Positions 6,507 to 14,588 are shown, counted from the first letter of the stretch. The stretch: 18,855 nt of DNA from JAKFWI01 sp035549875 (GCA_035549875.1 DASZPV010000178.1:1-18855), one strand, 5' to 3'. Notes: generated from the sequence alone by a model not told the origin. Numbers and translations are program-made.

Positions 6507-7112
6507 ATGATCACGCTCTATCACGCACCCCGTTCGCGCTCCTGGCGCTTCATCTGGCTGCTGGAGGAACTCGGCGCGCCCTATCAGCTCAAATATGTCG
6601 ATATCCGCCGCGGCGACGGCAGCGGCAAAGCCGATGGCGCCAACCCCCATCCGCACGGCAAGGTTCCCGTGATCGACGACGACGGCGTGATCGTGTTCGA
6701 ATCCGCCGCCATCGCGCTTTACCTCACCGACGCTTTTCAGGAAGCAGGGATCGGCCCGCTCGCGGGCGACAAGCTGCGCGGCCCCTATCTCACCTGGCTG
6801 GCCTATTATTCCGGCGTGACGGAACCGGCGTTCATGTCGAAATTCCTCAACACGCCGGTGCCGCGCGGCACCGCCGGCTGGGCGCCGGTGGAAGAGGTGA
6901 TGGACTACGTCACCGCCACATTGTCGCGCGGCGATTATCTGCTCGGGAGTCAATTCTCCGCCGCCGATGTTCTGTTCGGCAGCACGTTCGCGCTCTTCCT
7001 CGGCAATCCGATGATGCCGGAGACGCCGGTGCTGAAAGCCTATGTCGATCGCTGCAAGGCGCGCCCGGCTTTCATCCGCGCCTCGGCCATCGGCGACAAG
7101 CCGCCGGGCTGA
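6507..7112 (+). CDS. Glutathione S-transferase family protein
   Basis: The 201-residue protein has the standard cytosolic GST layout. A thioredoxin-like N-terminal domain (about 1-77) carries MITLYHAPRSRSWRFIWLLEELG, the cis-Pro segment HGKVPVI and the glutathione-binding FESAAIALYL. A helical C-terminal domain (about 88-200) includes FSAADVLFGSTF, matching the family N-capping region. The Ser-Arg-Ser near residue 9-11 would supply the activating hydroxyl of a beta-like or Ser-type GST. The ATG at 6507 is chosen because it begins the first conserved strand; only a distant GGAG is present upstream. The substrate is unknown. The DUF4169 gene starts 3 bases after its stop, so the two are probably one transcript. 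Confidence 0.92.
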   Translation: MITLYHAPRSRSWRFIWLLEELGAPYQLKYVDIRRGDGSGKADGANPHPHGKVPVIDDDGVIVFESAAIALYLTDAFQEAGIGPLAGDKLRGPYLTWLAYYSGVTEPAFMSKFLNTPVPRGTAGWAPVEEVMDYVTATLSRGDYLLGSQFSAADVLFGSTFALFLGNPMMPETPVLKAYVDRCKARPAFIRASAIGDKPPG

Positions 7113-7115
7113 CCA

Positions 7116-7295
7116 ATGGCCGATCTCATCAACCTGCGTCAGGCGCGCAAGAACAGGGCCCGCGCCGAAAAGGAAGCGGCGGCGAAAGCCAGCCGCGCCG
7201 CACACGGCCGCACGAAGGCTGAAAAATCATCCGCCGCCGCCTACAAGGAAAAAGCGGACAAGGATTTGACCGGTCATCTCCGCGACCCGAAGTAA
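7116..7295 (+). CDS. DUF4169 family small protein
   Basis: This 59-residue, very basic and Ala-rich protein starts three bases after the GST stop codon, so it is probably translated by coupling. It opens with MADLINLRQARKNRARAEKE and continues HGRTKAEKS, the hallmark of the DUF4169 family of short alphaproteobacterial proteins of unknown function. The whole chain is predicted to be helical and charged. Its stop at 7293-7295 lies 13 bases from the stop of the convergent TonB receptor gene. Confidence 0.85.
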   Translation: MADLINLRQARKNRARAEKEAAAKASRAAHGRTKAEKSSAAAYKEKADKDLTGHLRDPK

Positions 7296-7308
7296 GCCGG
7301 GAAGGGTA

Positions 7309-9480
7309 TCAGAACGAACCGCGCAGGCGCACCGCCACACGCATGCCCCTGCGCTCGGTCCAGTGCTCGTAACGGCGGACGACGCCGTTCATCGCGGTGG
7401 TTGCGAAGATCACGCGGTCTTGCCGCTCAATCGCGGGGCCGATGTTCTGCGCCTCGATGCGCAGAACCGTCGAACCGACAATCTCTTTTTCCACAAAGAC
7501 TTCTAGCGGCGGCTTAACCTCGAAGTAACTGCGAACGACCAGATCGCTGGTGACGGACATGCCGCCGTAATCCTTATACGTAAAGCCATAGGAGGCGCCG
7601 AGCGCGCGCAGATCGTGCCGAAAGCTGATATCGAAATTGTCCCCGCGCTCGCCGGTCAGCCGGCGCGCTTCGCCGGTGAATGGGTCGTGGGTCTCCGATT
7701 TCTGGGTCTGATAGCGCAACGAAAGCAGCGCATCGCTCAGGCCGATAAAGCCGAGACGCAAGCTTGCCTTGACCTCGGCGCCATATTTAACGGCGTCCGG
7801 CAAATTCCCCAGCGCGGAATAAAACCCATTGCTGTCAGTCAGTGGAACCTTTTCAATCGCGTCCGTGATGCTGTTGTAATACAAGCGCGCCTCAACCAGC
7901 CCGGCGTCGTGCGGCAAGCGCCGTTCATAGCCGATTTCGTAGACCCAGGTCTTTTCCGGTCGAAGGCCGGGATTGCCGGCGTCGATCTCGTTATCGACGA
8001 AATCGAACTTCGGCACGAAATTGGCGAATTCAAGCTGGCTGATCGTGCGATCGACAAGCAATCTGTATTGCACGCCCTCGCCTGCCTTATAGCGCAGATC
8101 AAGGCGCGGCTTCAGGAAGCCGAGATTGCGCTCGGGGCTGAACGGGTAGTTGTTGGTGAGGCGCGATTTCTCGTAGCTTGCACGGCTCTCCAGCGAAAGC
8201 CGATCGGTGACAGCCCATTTGTGAGTGGCGAAGACTTCGCCGCGCACTTCCACGACCTCGGCCGATGCCGTCGGAATAAATACCTGCTCAACCCGATCGT
8301 CGCCGTTGCGGTCAAAGAACACACGCAGATTCTGGTTTAGCACATTGCGCGCGGCCTCGCCGCCTAACTCAATCGTCTGGCCCTCAAAAACCGGCGCTGT
8401 AAACACCGCGCGGCCGATATCTTCTGAATTATCGACGCGCGTCTCGCTTCGGCTGATCTCAATGACGCGCGCGCCGATCTCCTGATTACGGCGCTCGTTT
8501 TGCGGCTGGTCCTGTCGCCGCGCGATGAACAGGGCGTCCAGATTGCCGCCCCATAAAGGGCTCTCGAATTCGCCGCCGATCTCCAGAGTTTGATACCACG
8601 CATATTCGCGGTCATGGATATCGCTCGCCACAAGCGTCTGCGCGCCAGCCGTGTCGAAGCGCGTGAAGTTCGTTTGATCGGTTTCGACGATATTGATCTG
8701 CTGATAAAATCCGTTGAGCTGGGCTCTTTGTCCGCCCTTGAAATCGTAGGTCAGATTGGTGGTGTATATCCATTTCTTGTGGTGACGCTCCCAATCCTGC
8801 GGCCTGACTTCCTGCACGGCGCCATTGGGATAATAATAGACTTCCTCGCGAAACCGTCGGCTCCATCGTGGCCCCCCGCCGAGACTGGCTGGCGTCCAGG
8901 CATTGCGCTCAATGCCGGCTGAATAGCTGAGCCCGCCGGCGCTGCCCGTATAGGAAAGCAAACCATCCGCCTCGGGCTGGCCACCCTCGCGAAAACGCCC
9001 GTTGATCTCCCACGACCCGGCGGCGGCGATCGACGCTCCTTCCCGCAGCACGACATTCACCAGCAGCCCTTCGCTTTGCACCGAAATGCCGCTTGCGGCC
9101 CCGCTGATAAGTTCGACGCGCGCGACGTTTGCGGCGGTGATCCGGCGCAAATTGGTATTGATCTCGTTGGCCTTGCCGGGGAAGCGGCGCCCGTTGATCA
9201 GAACACGCGCGCCGCCTGAGCCAAACCCGCGCTCCTGGATATTGGCCGTCGTGTCGTTCAGAATCGCCGGCACGCCAGGAATAACCCGAAGCATGTCTTC
9301 CGCGTTGTTTACGTTATAGCTGGCAAAGAACGCCTGGTCGTAGATGGCGCGATCAGTCGGCGCGGCGGGCGTTTCGATGACGTCGGCCGAAGGGTCGGCC
9401 TGCTGCGCTTCAGCCGCCGTCACTACGCTCAAACATACAAAGAACACCGCGCCCGCAGCGGCAACGCCTTTCCCACTCAC
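7309..9480 (-). CDS. TonB-dependent outer-membrane receptor
   Basis: This 723-residue receptor should import a ligand across the outer membrane using TonB energy. Residues 1-25 form a signal peptide ending TAAEA-QQ. ADVIETPA (32-39) is a possible TonB box. The plug domain (about 45-150) contains AEDMLRVIPGV, IQERGFGSGGARVLINGRRF and ARVELISGAASG. The rest is a beta-barrel with alternating strands ending in RGMRVAVRLRGSF, with the terminal Phe needed for barrel assembly. The ligand is not readable from sequence. It lies downstream of the PQQ dehydrogenase on the same strand after 180 bases, which suggests it imports the dehydrogenase's substrate or cofactor metal. No FecR/sigma-factor interaction domain is present. 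Confidence 0.92.
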   Translation of the reverse strand: MSGKGVAAAGAVFFVCLSVVTAAEAQQADPSADVIETPAAPTDRAIYDQAFFASYNVNNAEDMLRVIPGVPAILNDTTANIQERGFGSGGARVLINGRRFPGKANEINTNLRRITAANVARVELISGAASGISVQSEGLLVNVVLREGASIAAAGSWEINGRFREGGQPEADGLLSYTGSAGGLSYSAGIERNAWTPASLGGGPRWSRRFREEVYYYPNGAVQEVRPQDWERHHKKWIYTTNLTYDFKGGQRAQLNGFYQQINIVETDQTNFTRFDTAGAQTLVASDIHDREYAWYQTLEIGGEFESPLWGGNLDALFIARRQDQPQNERRNQEIGARVIEISRSETRVDNSEDIGRAVFTAPVFEGQTIELGGEAARNVLNQNLRVFFDRNGDDRVEQVFIPTASAEVVEVRGEVFATHKWAVTDRLSLESRASYEKSRLTNNYPFSPERNLGFLKPRLDLRYKAGEGVQYRLLVDRTISQLEFANFVPKFDFVDNEIDAGNPGLRPEKTWVYEIGYERRLPHDAGLVEARLYYNSITDAIEKVPLTDSNGFYSALGNLPDAVKYGAEVKASLRLGFIGLSDALLSLRYQTQKSETHDPFTGEARRLTGERGDNFDISFRHDLRALGASYGFTYKDYGGMSVTSDLVVRSYFEVKPPLEVFVEKEIVGSTVLRIEAQNIGPAIERQDRVIFATTAMNGVVRRYEHWTERRGMRVAVRLRGSF

Positions 9481-9660
9481 GCCGCCCGCTCCGATTCGCC
9501 TGGCCCAACGGCCAAGCTAGCGCGTCGCCAGCAACGCCTGCAACTTCTTCGCGTCCGGATGGGATAACAGGATATGCGGCGGCGCCTATATCAGCGTGAA
9601 CACAAAGATTTGATCTTTGCCGTCGGATTTATGCGCTTGGGCCGTTTGGTCACCGTTTCC
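9481..9660 (-). pseudogene. Possible vestige of a second PQQ dehydrogenase 3' end
   Basis: Directly after the dehydrogenase TAA, the same frame continues for 24 codons to a TAG, ending HKSDGKDQIFVFTLI. This resembles the real C-terminus HHSQTGQEIYVFALPD. The same frame then runs a further 22 codons (ending HPDAKKLQALLATR) to another TAG. It may be the scar of a tandem gene or of recombination between two related genes. The similarity is short, so chance is possible. Confidence 0.35.
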
Positions 9661-11802
9661 TTAGTCCGGCAACGCGAACACATAAATCTCCTGCCCGGTT
9701 TGGCTGTGATGGATGTCCGGCAGCATCGCGGTGGGCTTTTGCTGCGGGCTTCCACCGGCGAGGCCCGTCGTCACCGAGATAAATTGCTTTCCATCGACGG
9801 TGAATGCGATTGGGTGTCCTTGTACGGTGGTGCCCAATTTCGTCTGCCACAGAGTCTTGCCCGTCTTCACATCGATCGCCTTGAACGTGCGGTCATAGTC
9901 GCCGATGAAAGCAATCCCGCCCGCTGTCGATAGCACGGAGGTCAAGAATGGCGCCCGTTGCTGAAATGACCACACCTCTTTCATCGTCTTGACGTCGTAG
10001 GCGGCAAGCTTGCCCATGTTTCTCTGCGTGCCAGGCATGAAGAAAAATTTCTGCGGCGCCGCCATCGTGCCGCCGCTGCCGATCCTCATATCCGGCTCCA
10101 GGCCGCTGATCATGACGCAGCTTTGGCTGAGGGGAATAATCAGCAGACCGCTCGGCTCATGATAACTGGTCGCCTGCCAATCGTGACCGCCTTCGGGGCT
10201 GGGGCAGGAGGCGAACCATTCATTGGGCTTCTGATTCACGATATCGTCGCGATAGGCCACTTTGCCGGTCGCTTTATCGACAGTCTTGAACACGTTCTGG
10301 AACACCGTCTCCTTCACGCCGAGAAATTTGCCGGAGACGCGGTCGAGCTTCCAGAGCAGGCCCGCCTTGCCGATGGTGAACGCCGCCTTCTGGCCGTCCA
10401 CGTCGATCAGAACGCGTTCGAAAACCTCGTCCAGATCCAGCGTTTCTCCCGGCGCATGCTGGAAATACCATTTGAGCTTGCCGGTATCGGGATCCAGCGC
10501 CAGCGTCGAGCTTGAATACAGCGCCGCCGCCGCACCGGTCTTGCGGGTGGCGCGAAACCACGGCTTGGCCTGCGCAACGCCCCAATAGGTCGTGTTCAGC
10601 TCCGGGTCGTAGGTTCCCGCGATCCACGTATCGCCGCCGGCACGCATATTATCGGGCAGGTTATTCCAGGTGTCGCCGCCGGGTGCTCCGCGCAAAGCGG
10701 TCGTGTAGAATTTCCAAACCTGTTTGCCGGTCTCGGTATCGTAGGCGCTGATATAGCAATTCGTGCCGGTGTAATTGTCGCAACCGGAAAGGCCCGCCAG
10801 GACTTTTCCGTGGACCACGATGACGCCGCCGGAGTTTCCGTACCCCTTGGTGGAATCGGCGATGACGGTCTGCCAGACAATGCGGCCGGTCTGCGCGTCG
10901 AGCGCGTACATTTTGGCGTCAGACGATCCGAAGAAGAGCTTGTCTTTGTAGATCGCCATGCTTCTCGCCGGCCGCCCCGCGGCGGGCCCTATGCGGTTTT
11001 CCCAGATCACATCTCCCGTTTTCGCGTTGATCGCCTGCACCACATTGCCGGGGTTCAGCAGGAACATGACCCCGTTGTGAACGATCGGGGTGATTTCATT
11101 CGGCCCGCTGTCGTTCATGACCGCGCTCCACTTCAACTGGAGCATGCCGACGTTTTTACCGGTGATCTGGTTCAGCGGGCTATAGCTGTGGCCTTGATAG
11201 GTGCGGCGATACATCAGCCAGTCGCCATCCGCCGGATGGGCAAGCATTTCGTCGGTAACCGGGACGAAGCCCTGCACCTTGCCCGTCGCCGTAAGCCCCA
11301 TCCGCTCCGCCCTGGCCGGGCGCGGCCGTCCCGGATCGCCCACGACGCCCTTGGCGACCTCCGCAGGAACCACGCCGCTGGCAATTGCGCCGACCTGAAT
11401 ATCGGTCGCCTTGCTCATCGGGGCGGTCCCCGGCGCGGCGCCGTTGGCCTGGAGGATGAAAGCCGTGATCTCAGCGTAGGTTTCGTCCGAGAGGCTGCCG
11501 GCGCTGCCCAGCGGCATCGCGGTGGAGATGTAATTGTAGAAGTCGCGAGTCGAACGCTTCGCCCAACCATTCATGAAGGCGCCGCCAGCGAGGGCCGGCG
11601 CTCCGTTCGCGCCCGCGAGCGTGTTCGCATGGCAGCCCGCGCAATTGGCGACATAGGCGTTGCGGCCGGCGGCGACCTGCTCACGGGTGAACGGGCCGGC
11701 TGGTTTTGCTTCCTGCGCGCGAGAACCGGTCGCGTACAAGAAGGCGACGGCAAGCGCCGCCAAGGCTAAACCATTGCAAACGCCTCGAGCGGCCATCGAC
11801 AT
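9661..11802 (-). CDS. PQQ dehydrogenase with N-terminal cytochrome c domain
   Basis: This is a 713-residue periplasmic quinohemoprotein that should oxidise an alcohol or related substrate and pass electrons through its heme. Residues 1-29 are a signal peptide (cleavage near SRA-QEA). A cytochrome c domain follows, with heme site CAGCH (54-58) and probable axial Met96 in AMPLG. From about 190 a PQQ beta-propeller begins, with repeated [AL]xDxxTGxxxW motifs near 258-267, 300-310, 353-363, 435-445 and close to the end. Cys341 and Cys349 flank the expected PQQ pocket. Asp456-Leu-Asp458 aligns with the catalytic Asp and the extra Asp of lanthanide enzymes. Heme-first order recalls polyvinyl alcohol dehydrogenase; most quinohemoprotein alcohol dehydrogenases have the heme last. 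ATG at 11796 is an alternative start with better spacing from GGGGGAAGG. Confidence 0.92.
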   Translation of the reverse strand: MSMAARGVCNGLALAALAVAFLYATGSRAQEAKPAGPFTREQVAAGRNAYVANCAGCHANTLAGANGAPALAGGAFMNGWAKRSTRDFYNYISTAMPLGSAGSLSDETYAEITAFILQANGAAPGTAPMSKATDIQVGAIASGVVPAEVAKGVVGDPGRPRPARAERMGLTATGKVQGFVPVTDEMLAHPADGDWLMYRRTYQGHSYSPLNQITGKNVGMLQLKWSAVMNDSGPNEITPIVHNGVMFLLNPGNVVQAINAKTGDVIWENRIGPAAGRPARSMAIYKDKLFFGSSDAKMYALDAQTGRIVWQTVIADSTKGYGNSGGVIVVHGKVLAGLSGCDNYTGTNCYISAYDTETGKQVWKFYTTALRGAPGGDTWNNLPDNMRAGGDTWIAGTYDPELNTTYWGVAQAKPWFRATRKTGAAAALYSSSTLALDPDTGKLKWYFQHAPGETLDLDEVFERVLIDVDGQKAAFTIGKAGLLWKLDRVSGKFLGVKETVFQNVFKTVDKATGKVAYRDDIVNQKPNEWFASCPSPEGGHDWQATSYHEPSGLLIIPLSQSCVMISGLEPDMRIGSGGTMAAPQKFFFMPGTQRNMGKLAAYDVKTMKEVWSFQQRAPFLTSVLSTAGGIAFIGDYDRTFKAIDVKTGKTLWQTKLGTTVQGHPIAFTVDGKQFISVTTGLAGGSPQQKPTAMLPDIHHSQTGQEIYVFALPD

Positions 11803-11848
11803 GCCTTCCCCCGTTATCGGCTGCGGTTCGTATCTAAAGGCGTCTGCA

Positions 11849-12355
11849 CTATTGCGCCTGCGGCAGAGGCAGGAACCAGCCCCACAGATTGCCGTCGGGC
11901 GCCTTTACGCTGTTGATCTGAAGATAGAGAGCGCCTCGCCGCAGCGCTTCGACCTGGGCGCGGCTAAGGCGCACGGCGCCAGAGACGGCGCCGCTTGTTT
12001 TTGTTTCACTCGTTAGCGTCGCGATTACCGGCCCGGGAACGCCTGTAGCCAAACCGGATCGAAGCTGCGCACTCACGGCGTTCGAGGGAAGGCCCTCAAA
12101 GGCCCCCTTAAGCGTAAGCGTATCGCCGGACAATTGGGCCGATACCGTTCCGCGGCCGACGACGTTTGCATAAGTGGCGGGCTCAAAGAATACAGGGTCA
12201 AGTTCGGCGACGAACTTCGGATCGCCTGCCCGGTCAGCGCCATAGGCATCGACAATCGGCGCGACCAGGACGGACGCGGCAGCAAAAAACAGGGCGAAGG
12301 CGATATCGCGCCGAGAACGACCGGCGCTCCTCCCCCGCTTCATGTGGCTTTTCAT
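11849..12355 (-). CDS. CHRD-domain exported protein
   Basis: The 168-residue protein has a basic N-terminus and a hydrophobic segment DIAFALFFAAASVLVAPIV (about 17-35) that should be a signal peptide. A CHRD domain follows (about 62-165): GRGTVSAQLSGDTLTLKGAF, GLPSNAVSAQLRSG, ATLTSETKTSGAVSG, LSRAQVEALRRGALYLQINS and a final WGWFLPL. CHRD domains are known from chordin and occur in many bacterial exported proteins whose function is unknown. Start choice between 12355 and the ATG four codons later is uncertain; the longer 12412 start would bury the signal peptide. Its stop is 46 bases before the PQQ dehydrogenase start on the same strand, so an operon is likely. Confidence 0.82.
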   Translation of the reverse strand: MKSHMKRGRSAGRSRRDIAFALFFAAASVLVAPIVDAYGADRAGDPKFVAELDPVFFEPATYANVVGRGTVSAQLSGDTLTLKGAFEGLPSNAVSAQLRSGLATGVPGPVIATLTSETKTSGAVSGAVRLSRAQVEALRRGALYLQINSVKAPDGNLWGWFLPLPQAQ

Positions 12356-12421
12356 TGGCCCAAGCCCTTCAGACGCAGCGGCACAGATACTGCGCGGAAC
12401 GGGCATTGTCACGGCGGAAGG

Positions 12422-12451
12422 CTGCGGCCCGGCGGACGCCGGCGCCCGCAG
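12422..12451 (-). terminator. Strong hairpin after the GT4 gene
   Basis: CTGCGGC and CCGGCG on the left pair with CGCCGG and CCGCAG on the right around the loop GA, with a small internal bulge. It lies 16 bases beyond the glycosyltransferase stop and before the CHRD gene. No T-run follows on the minus strand, so it is terminator-like rather than a classic intrinsic terminator. Confidence 0.4.
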
Positions 12452-12466
12452 GCATGAGATTGTCGC

Positions 12467-13675
12467 CTAGCCCGCTCGGCGGAGCCGCTTATGCTCTGCT
12501 TGGCCGGCGCGGGCGAAGCAAAGCGCGCCATAGCGCCAGCGCAACGCGTTGGCATACATTTCAAATGAAAAGAACAGTTCGAATTTACGCCGCGCGGCGC
12601 GGCCCATTTCCCGCGCGCGTTCGCGCGAGAGGCTGCCCAACGCTTCGGCCAGAGCGCGGGCGTCGCAAGGCGGCGTCAGCAGGCCGGTGATCTGGTGATC
12701 GACCAGTTCGGGCAGTGCGTCTACACGAGACGCCACGAGCGCCTTGCCGGCCCGCATCGCCTCAAGCGCCGCCAGACTGAACCCCTCCCACCGAGACGGC
12801 ACGACCACCACGTCCGCCTCGCGCACCAGGGCCTGGGTCTCAGCCGGCGCCAGCCAACCGAGCAGACGCATATTCGCGGGAATAGGTTCGCCCTTGCCGA
12901 AGCCGTCCACCGCCGGCGCGCCAGCCACGGCGAATTCAACGCCAGCCCGCGTGATCCGCGCCGCCTGCACAAGCACATCGAACCCTTTTTGCTGATCGAG
13001 CCGCCCGACGAACGCCACCCGCAACGACGCCGCGGGCGAAAATATTGATGACGGCGCCCGGAAGGGCTCGGCAGGCGCATCCGGAATTCTGTTCGGCAGA
13101 CAGAACATCCGATCGCCGCGAATTCCGGCGCGCGCACCGCATAGATATTCGTGCTGCGAAATGCAATGGATCGCATCGGCGCGGCCCTGCAAGGCCCATT
13201 CAACGCCGCGGCTCATCCAGCGCGACGCCAGCGATACGCGGCGTGAGAACGCCCAGCCATGCGGACAATAAATCACCGACCGACAGGCCAGACTCTTCCG
13301 ATGGACCATTGCCCGCGCCACGAAACCGGCGAAAAACGAATGAAGGTGCACGATTTCGGGATCGAACGCGGCAATAACGTCTTCGATGCACCGTTTCAGC
13401 CGGTGGGCGGAGGCAAAATCGCGGCCGGACCGCTCAAACCCAACGCACACATTCGGCTCCGCGATGTAACGCAGGTGGTCTGACGGGCCGATGACGCGCA
13501 CGCCTTCGCGCCCGAAGTGGCCGATCTGATCGGTCAGCACCGCGTTGATATAGGAAGCCGGCCCTCCGATAAGGGTTTCGGCGACGTGCAGGACCTTGAT
13601 CGGTTCGGCCCCGCGGCCAGCGACGCCGACCGGAGCCGCTTCAAAAGACGAAGCGGCAATATTGGCGGATTTCAT
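12467..13675 (-). CDS. GT4 family glycosyltransferase (exopolysaccharide)
   Basis: The 402-residue GT-B fold enzyme should add a sugar from a nucleotide donor, keeping anomeric configuration, during assembly of the polysaccharide repeat unit at the cytoplasmic membrane face. The N-terminal acceptor domain begins at IKVLHVAETLIGGPASYINAV (about 26-46) with the glycine-rich loop. The linker is LRVAFVGRLDQQKGFDVLVQA, the usual start of the donor domain. The GT4 EX7E motif is in PSRWEGFSLAALEAM. The start ATG at 13675 overlaps the stop of the upstream sugar-phosphate transferase as ATGA, which indicates translational coupling; the frame is open 16 codons further upstream. Sugar and linkage cannot be told. 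Confidence 0.9.
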   Translation of the reverse strand: MKSANIAASSFEAAPVGVAGRGAEPIKVLHVAETLIGGPASYINAVLTDQIGHFGREGVRVIGPSDHLRYIAEPNVCVGFERSGRDFASAHRLKRCIEDVIAAFDPEIVHLHSFFAGFVARAMVHRKSLACRSVIYCPHGWAFSRRVSLASRWMSRGVEWALQGRADAIHCISQHEYLCGARAGIRGDRMFCLPNRIPDAPAEPFRAPSSIFSPAASLRVAFVGRLDQQKGFDVLVQAARITRAGVEFAVAGAPAVDGFGKGEPIPANMRLLGWLAPAETQALVREADVVVVPSRWEGFSLAALEAMRAGKALVASRVDALPELVDHQITGLLTPPCDARALAEALGSLSRERAREMGRAARRKFELFFSFEMYANALRWRYGALCFARAGQAEHKRLRRAG

Positions 13676-14391
13676 CGCCGCGTCCACGCAATCGTCTTGG
13701 CGATAATTTTCAGGTCCAGCCAAAGCGACCAGTTTGCAATATAGTCCAGGTCGAACTTGATGCGCTCGCGTACGCTTTCCAGGTCGCGGGTTTCGCCGCG
13801 GCTGCCCGATACCTGAGCGAGGCCGGACATTCCGGGCCGCGCGCTTTGTCGCTCGACATAATTGTCCACCATCGCCGCGAACATCCGGTCATGGGTTATG
13901 GCGTGGGGCCGCGGACCGACCAGAGACATTTCGCCCTTGAGCACGTTTATCAGTTGCGGCAGCTCATCCAGGCTGGTCCGGCGCAAAAAACGACCGAAAT
14001 AGGTGACACGCGGATCGCCTTCGCCCACCTGGGCCACGACACGCCCGTCATCCATGCTGCGCATGGTGCGAAATTTCCAGATCAGGAAGGTCCTGCCGCG
14101 ATAGCCCCCTCTCCGCTGGAGGAACAACGCCGGGCCGCGCGATTCCAGGCGGACGATGAGCCCGATCAGCAAAAGCAGGGGCGTCAACACAATCAGGCCG
14201 GCGGCTGCGGCGGCGCAATCCAGCGCCCGTTTGGACGCCCCGCCGGTAGGGCCGCCGTACCCAGAAAGGACCGTGCGCAGCGGATGCACATCGCGCAGGG
14301 GCGGGACCCACCGAACCCCGCCAGCCGGCGCAACAATCACCGCCCGCAAAGCGGGCGCTTCTCTAGACGCCTTAAAAGTATCGGATTTCAT
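13672..14391 (-). CDS. Initiating sugar-phosphate transferase (ExoY/WcaJ type)
   Basis: This 239-residue membrane protein belongs to the polyprenol-phosphate hexose-1-phosphate transferases, which load the first sugar onto undecaprenyl phosphate. It is the short ExoY-like form with one membrane segment (DCAAAAAGLIVLTPLLLLIGLIV, about 59-81) and the catalytic domain: GPALFLQRRGGYRGRTFLIWKFRTM, the Asp-Glu pair in RRTSLDELPQLINVLKGEMSLVGPRP, then RPGMSGLAQVSG. The start at 14391 (MKSDTFK) is chosen because 67 more codons upstream are unrelated to the family and cross the divergent control region. An unconserved leader of about 50 residues precedes the membrane segment. It is followed by the GT4 gene with an ATGA overlap. 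Confidence 0.9.
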   Translation of the reverse strand: MKSDTFKASREAPALRAVIVAPAGGVRWVPPLRDVHPLRTVLSGYGGPTGGASKRALDCAAAAAGLIVLTPLLLLIGLIVRLESRGPALFLQRRGGYRGRTFLIWKFRTMRSMDDGRVVAQVGEGDPRVTYFGRFLRRTSLDELPQLINVLKGEMSLVGPRPHAITHDRMFAAMVDNYVERQSARPGMSGLAQVSGSRGETRDLESVRERIKFDLDYIANWSLWLDLKIIAKTIAWTRR

Positions 14392-14457
14392 GCCCGCCGT
14401 CCGTTTTCCCGATAACAAGCCTAAGGGTGACTCCCCAGCGGCCAATGTGCGGCAAAT

Positions 14458-14508
14458 CACAATTGGCGAATTTTTTTTCCCGTATGGAGCGTGTGCGCCC
14501 CAATTGTG
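14458..14508. promoter_or_regulatory. Inverted repeat in divergent control region
   Basis: CACAATTGG at 14458-14466 is repeated inverted as CCAATTGTG at 14500-14508, with a 33-base spacer holding a run of eight T. It lies 67 bases before the sugar-transferase start, so it may be an operator pair or a structured leader for the leftward genes. Function is inferred from position only. Confidence 0.4.
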
Positions 14509-14568
14509 CGGACATGCATCGCTGCGTGCGCACCACAAGGCGAACGCAAAGCCTTCCGTGCGTGGAAA

Positions 14569-14588
14569 AAGCCTAGTTTGATAGGCTT
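14569..14588. promoter_or_regulatory. Perfect dyad with N6 spacer, possible Crp/Fnr-type site
   Basis: AAGCCTA-GTTTGA-TAGGCTT is a perfect 7-base inverted repeat separated by six bases. Crp sites share the arm-N6-arm layout, though the bases differ from TGTGA-N6-TCACA. It is in the middle of the intergenic region between the sugar transferase and the Crp/Fnr-family gene, so that regulator is the obvious candidate to bind it. Overall, 14392-14806 holds no gene I can support. Confidence 0.45.

Noticed and set aside
6156..7205. Very long minus-strand frame opposite the GST gene
   Set aside because: It covers the GST gene on the other strand and the DUF2171 gene in another phase; its composition is typical of shadow frames in GC-rich DNA.
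10810..11769. 319-codon plus-strand frame opposite the PQQ dehydrogenase
   Set aside because: The opposite strand encodes a clear quinohemoprotein; this frame is rich in Arg and has no recognisable domain.
13660..13672. GCAATATTGGCGG similar to the palindrome upstream of the Crp/Fnr gene
   Set aside because: It is within the start of the GT4 coding region and explained by its codons; not symmetric over the full length.
14471..14478. Run of eight T as an intrinsic terminator
   Set aside because: No stable GC-rich stem directly precedes it on the plus strand, and it lies in a divergent control region where no transcript needs ending.
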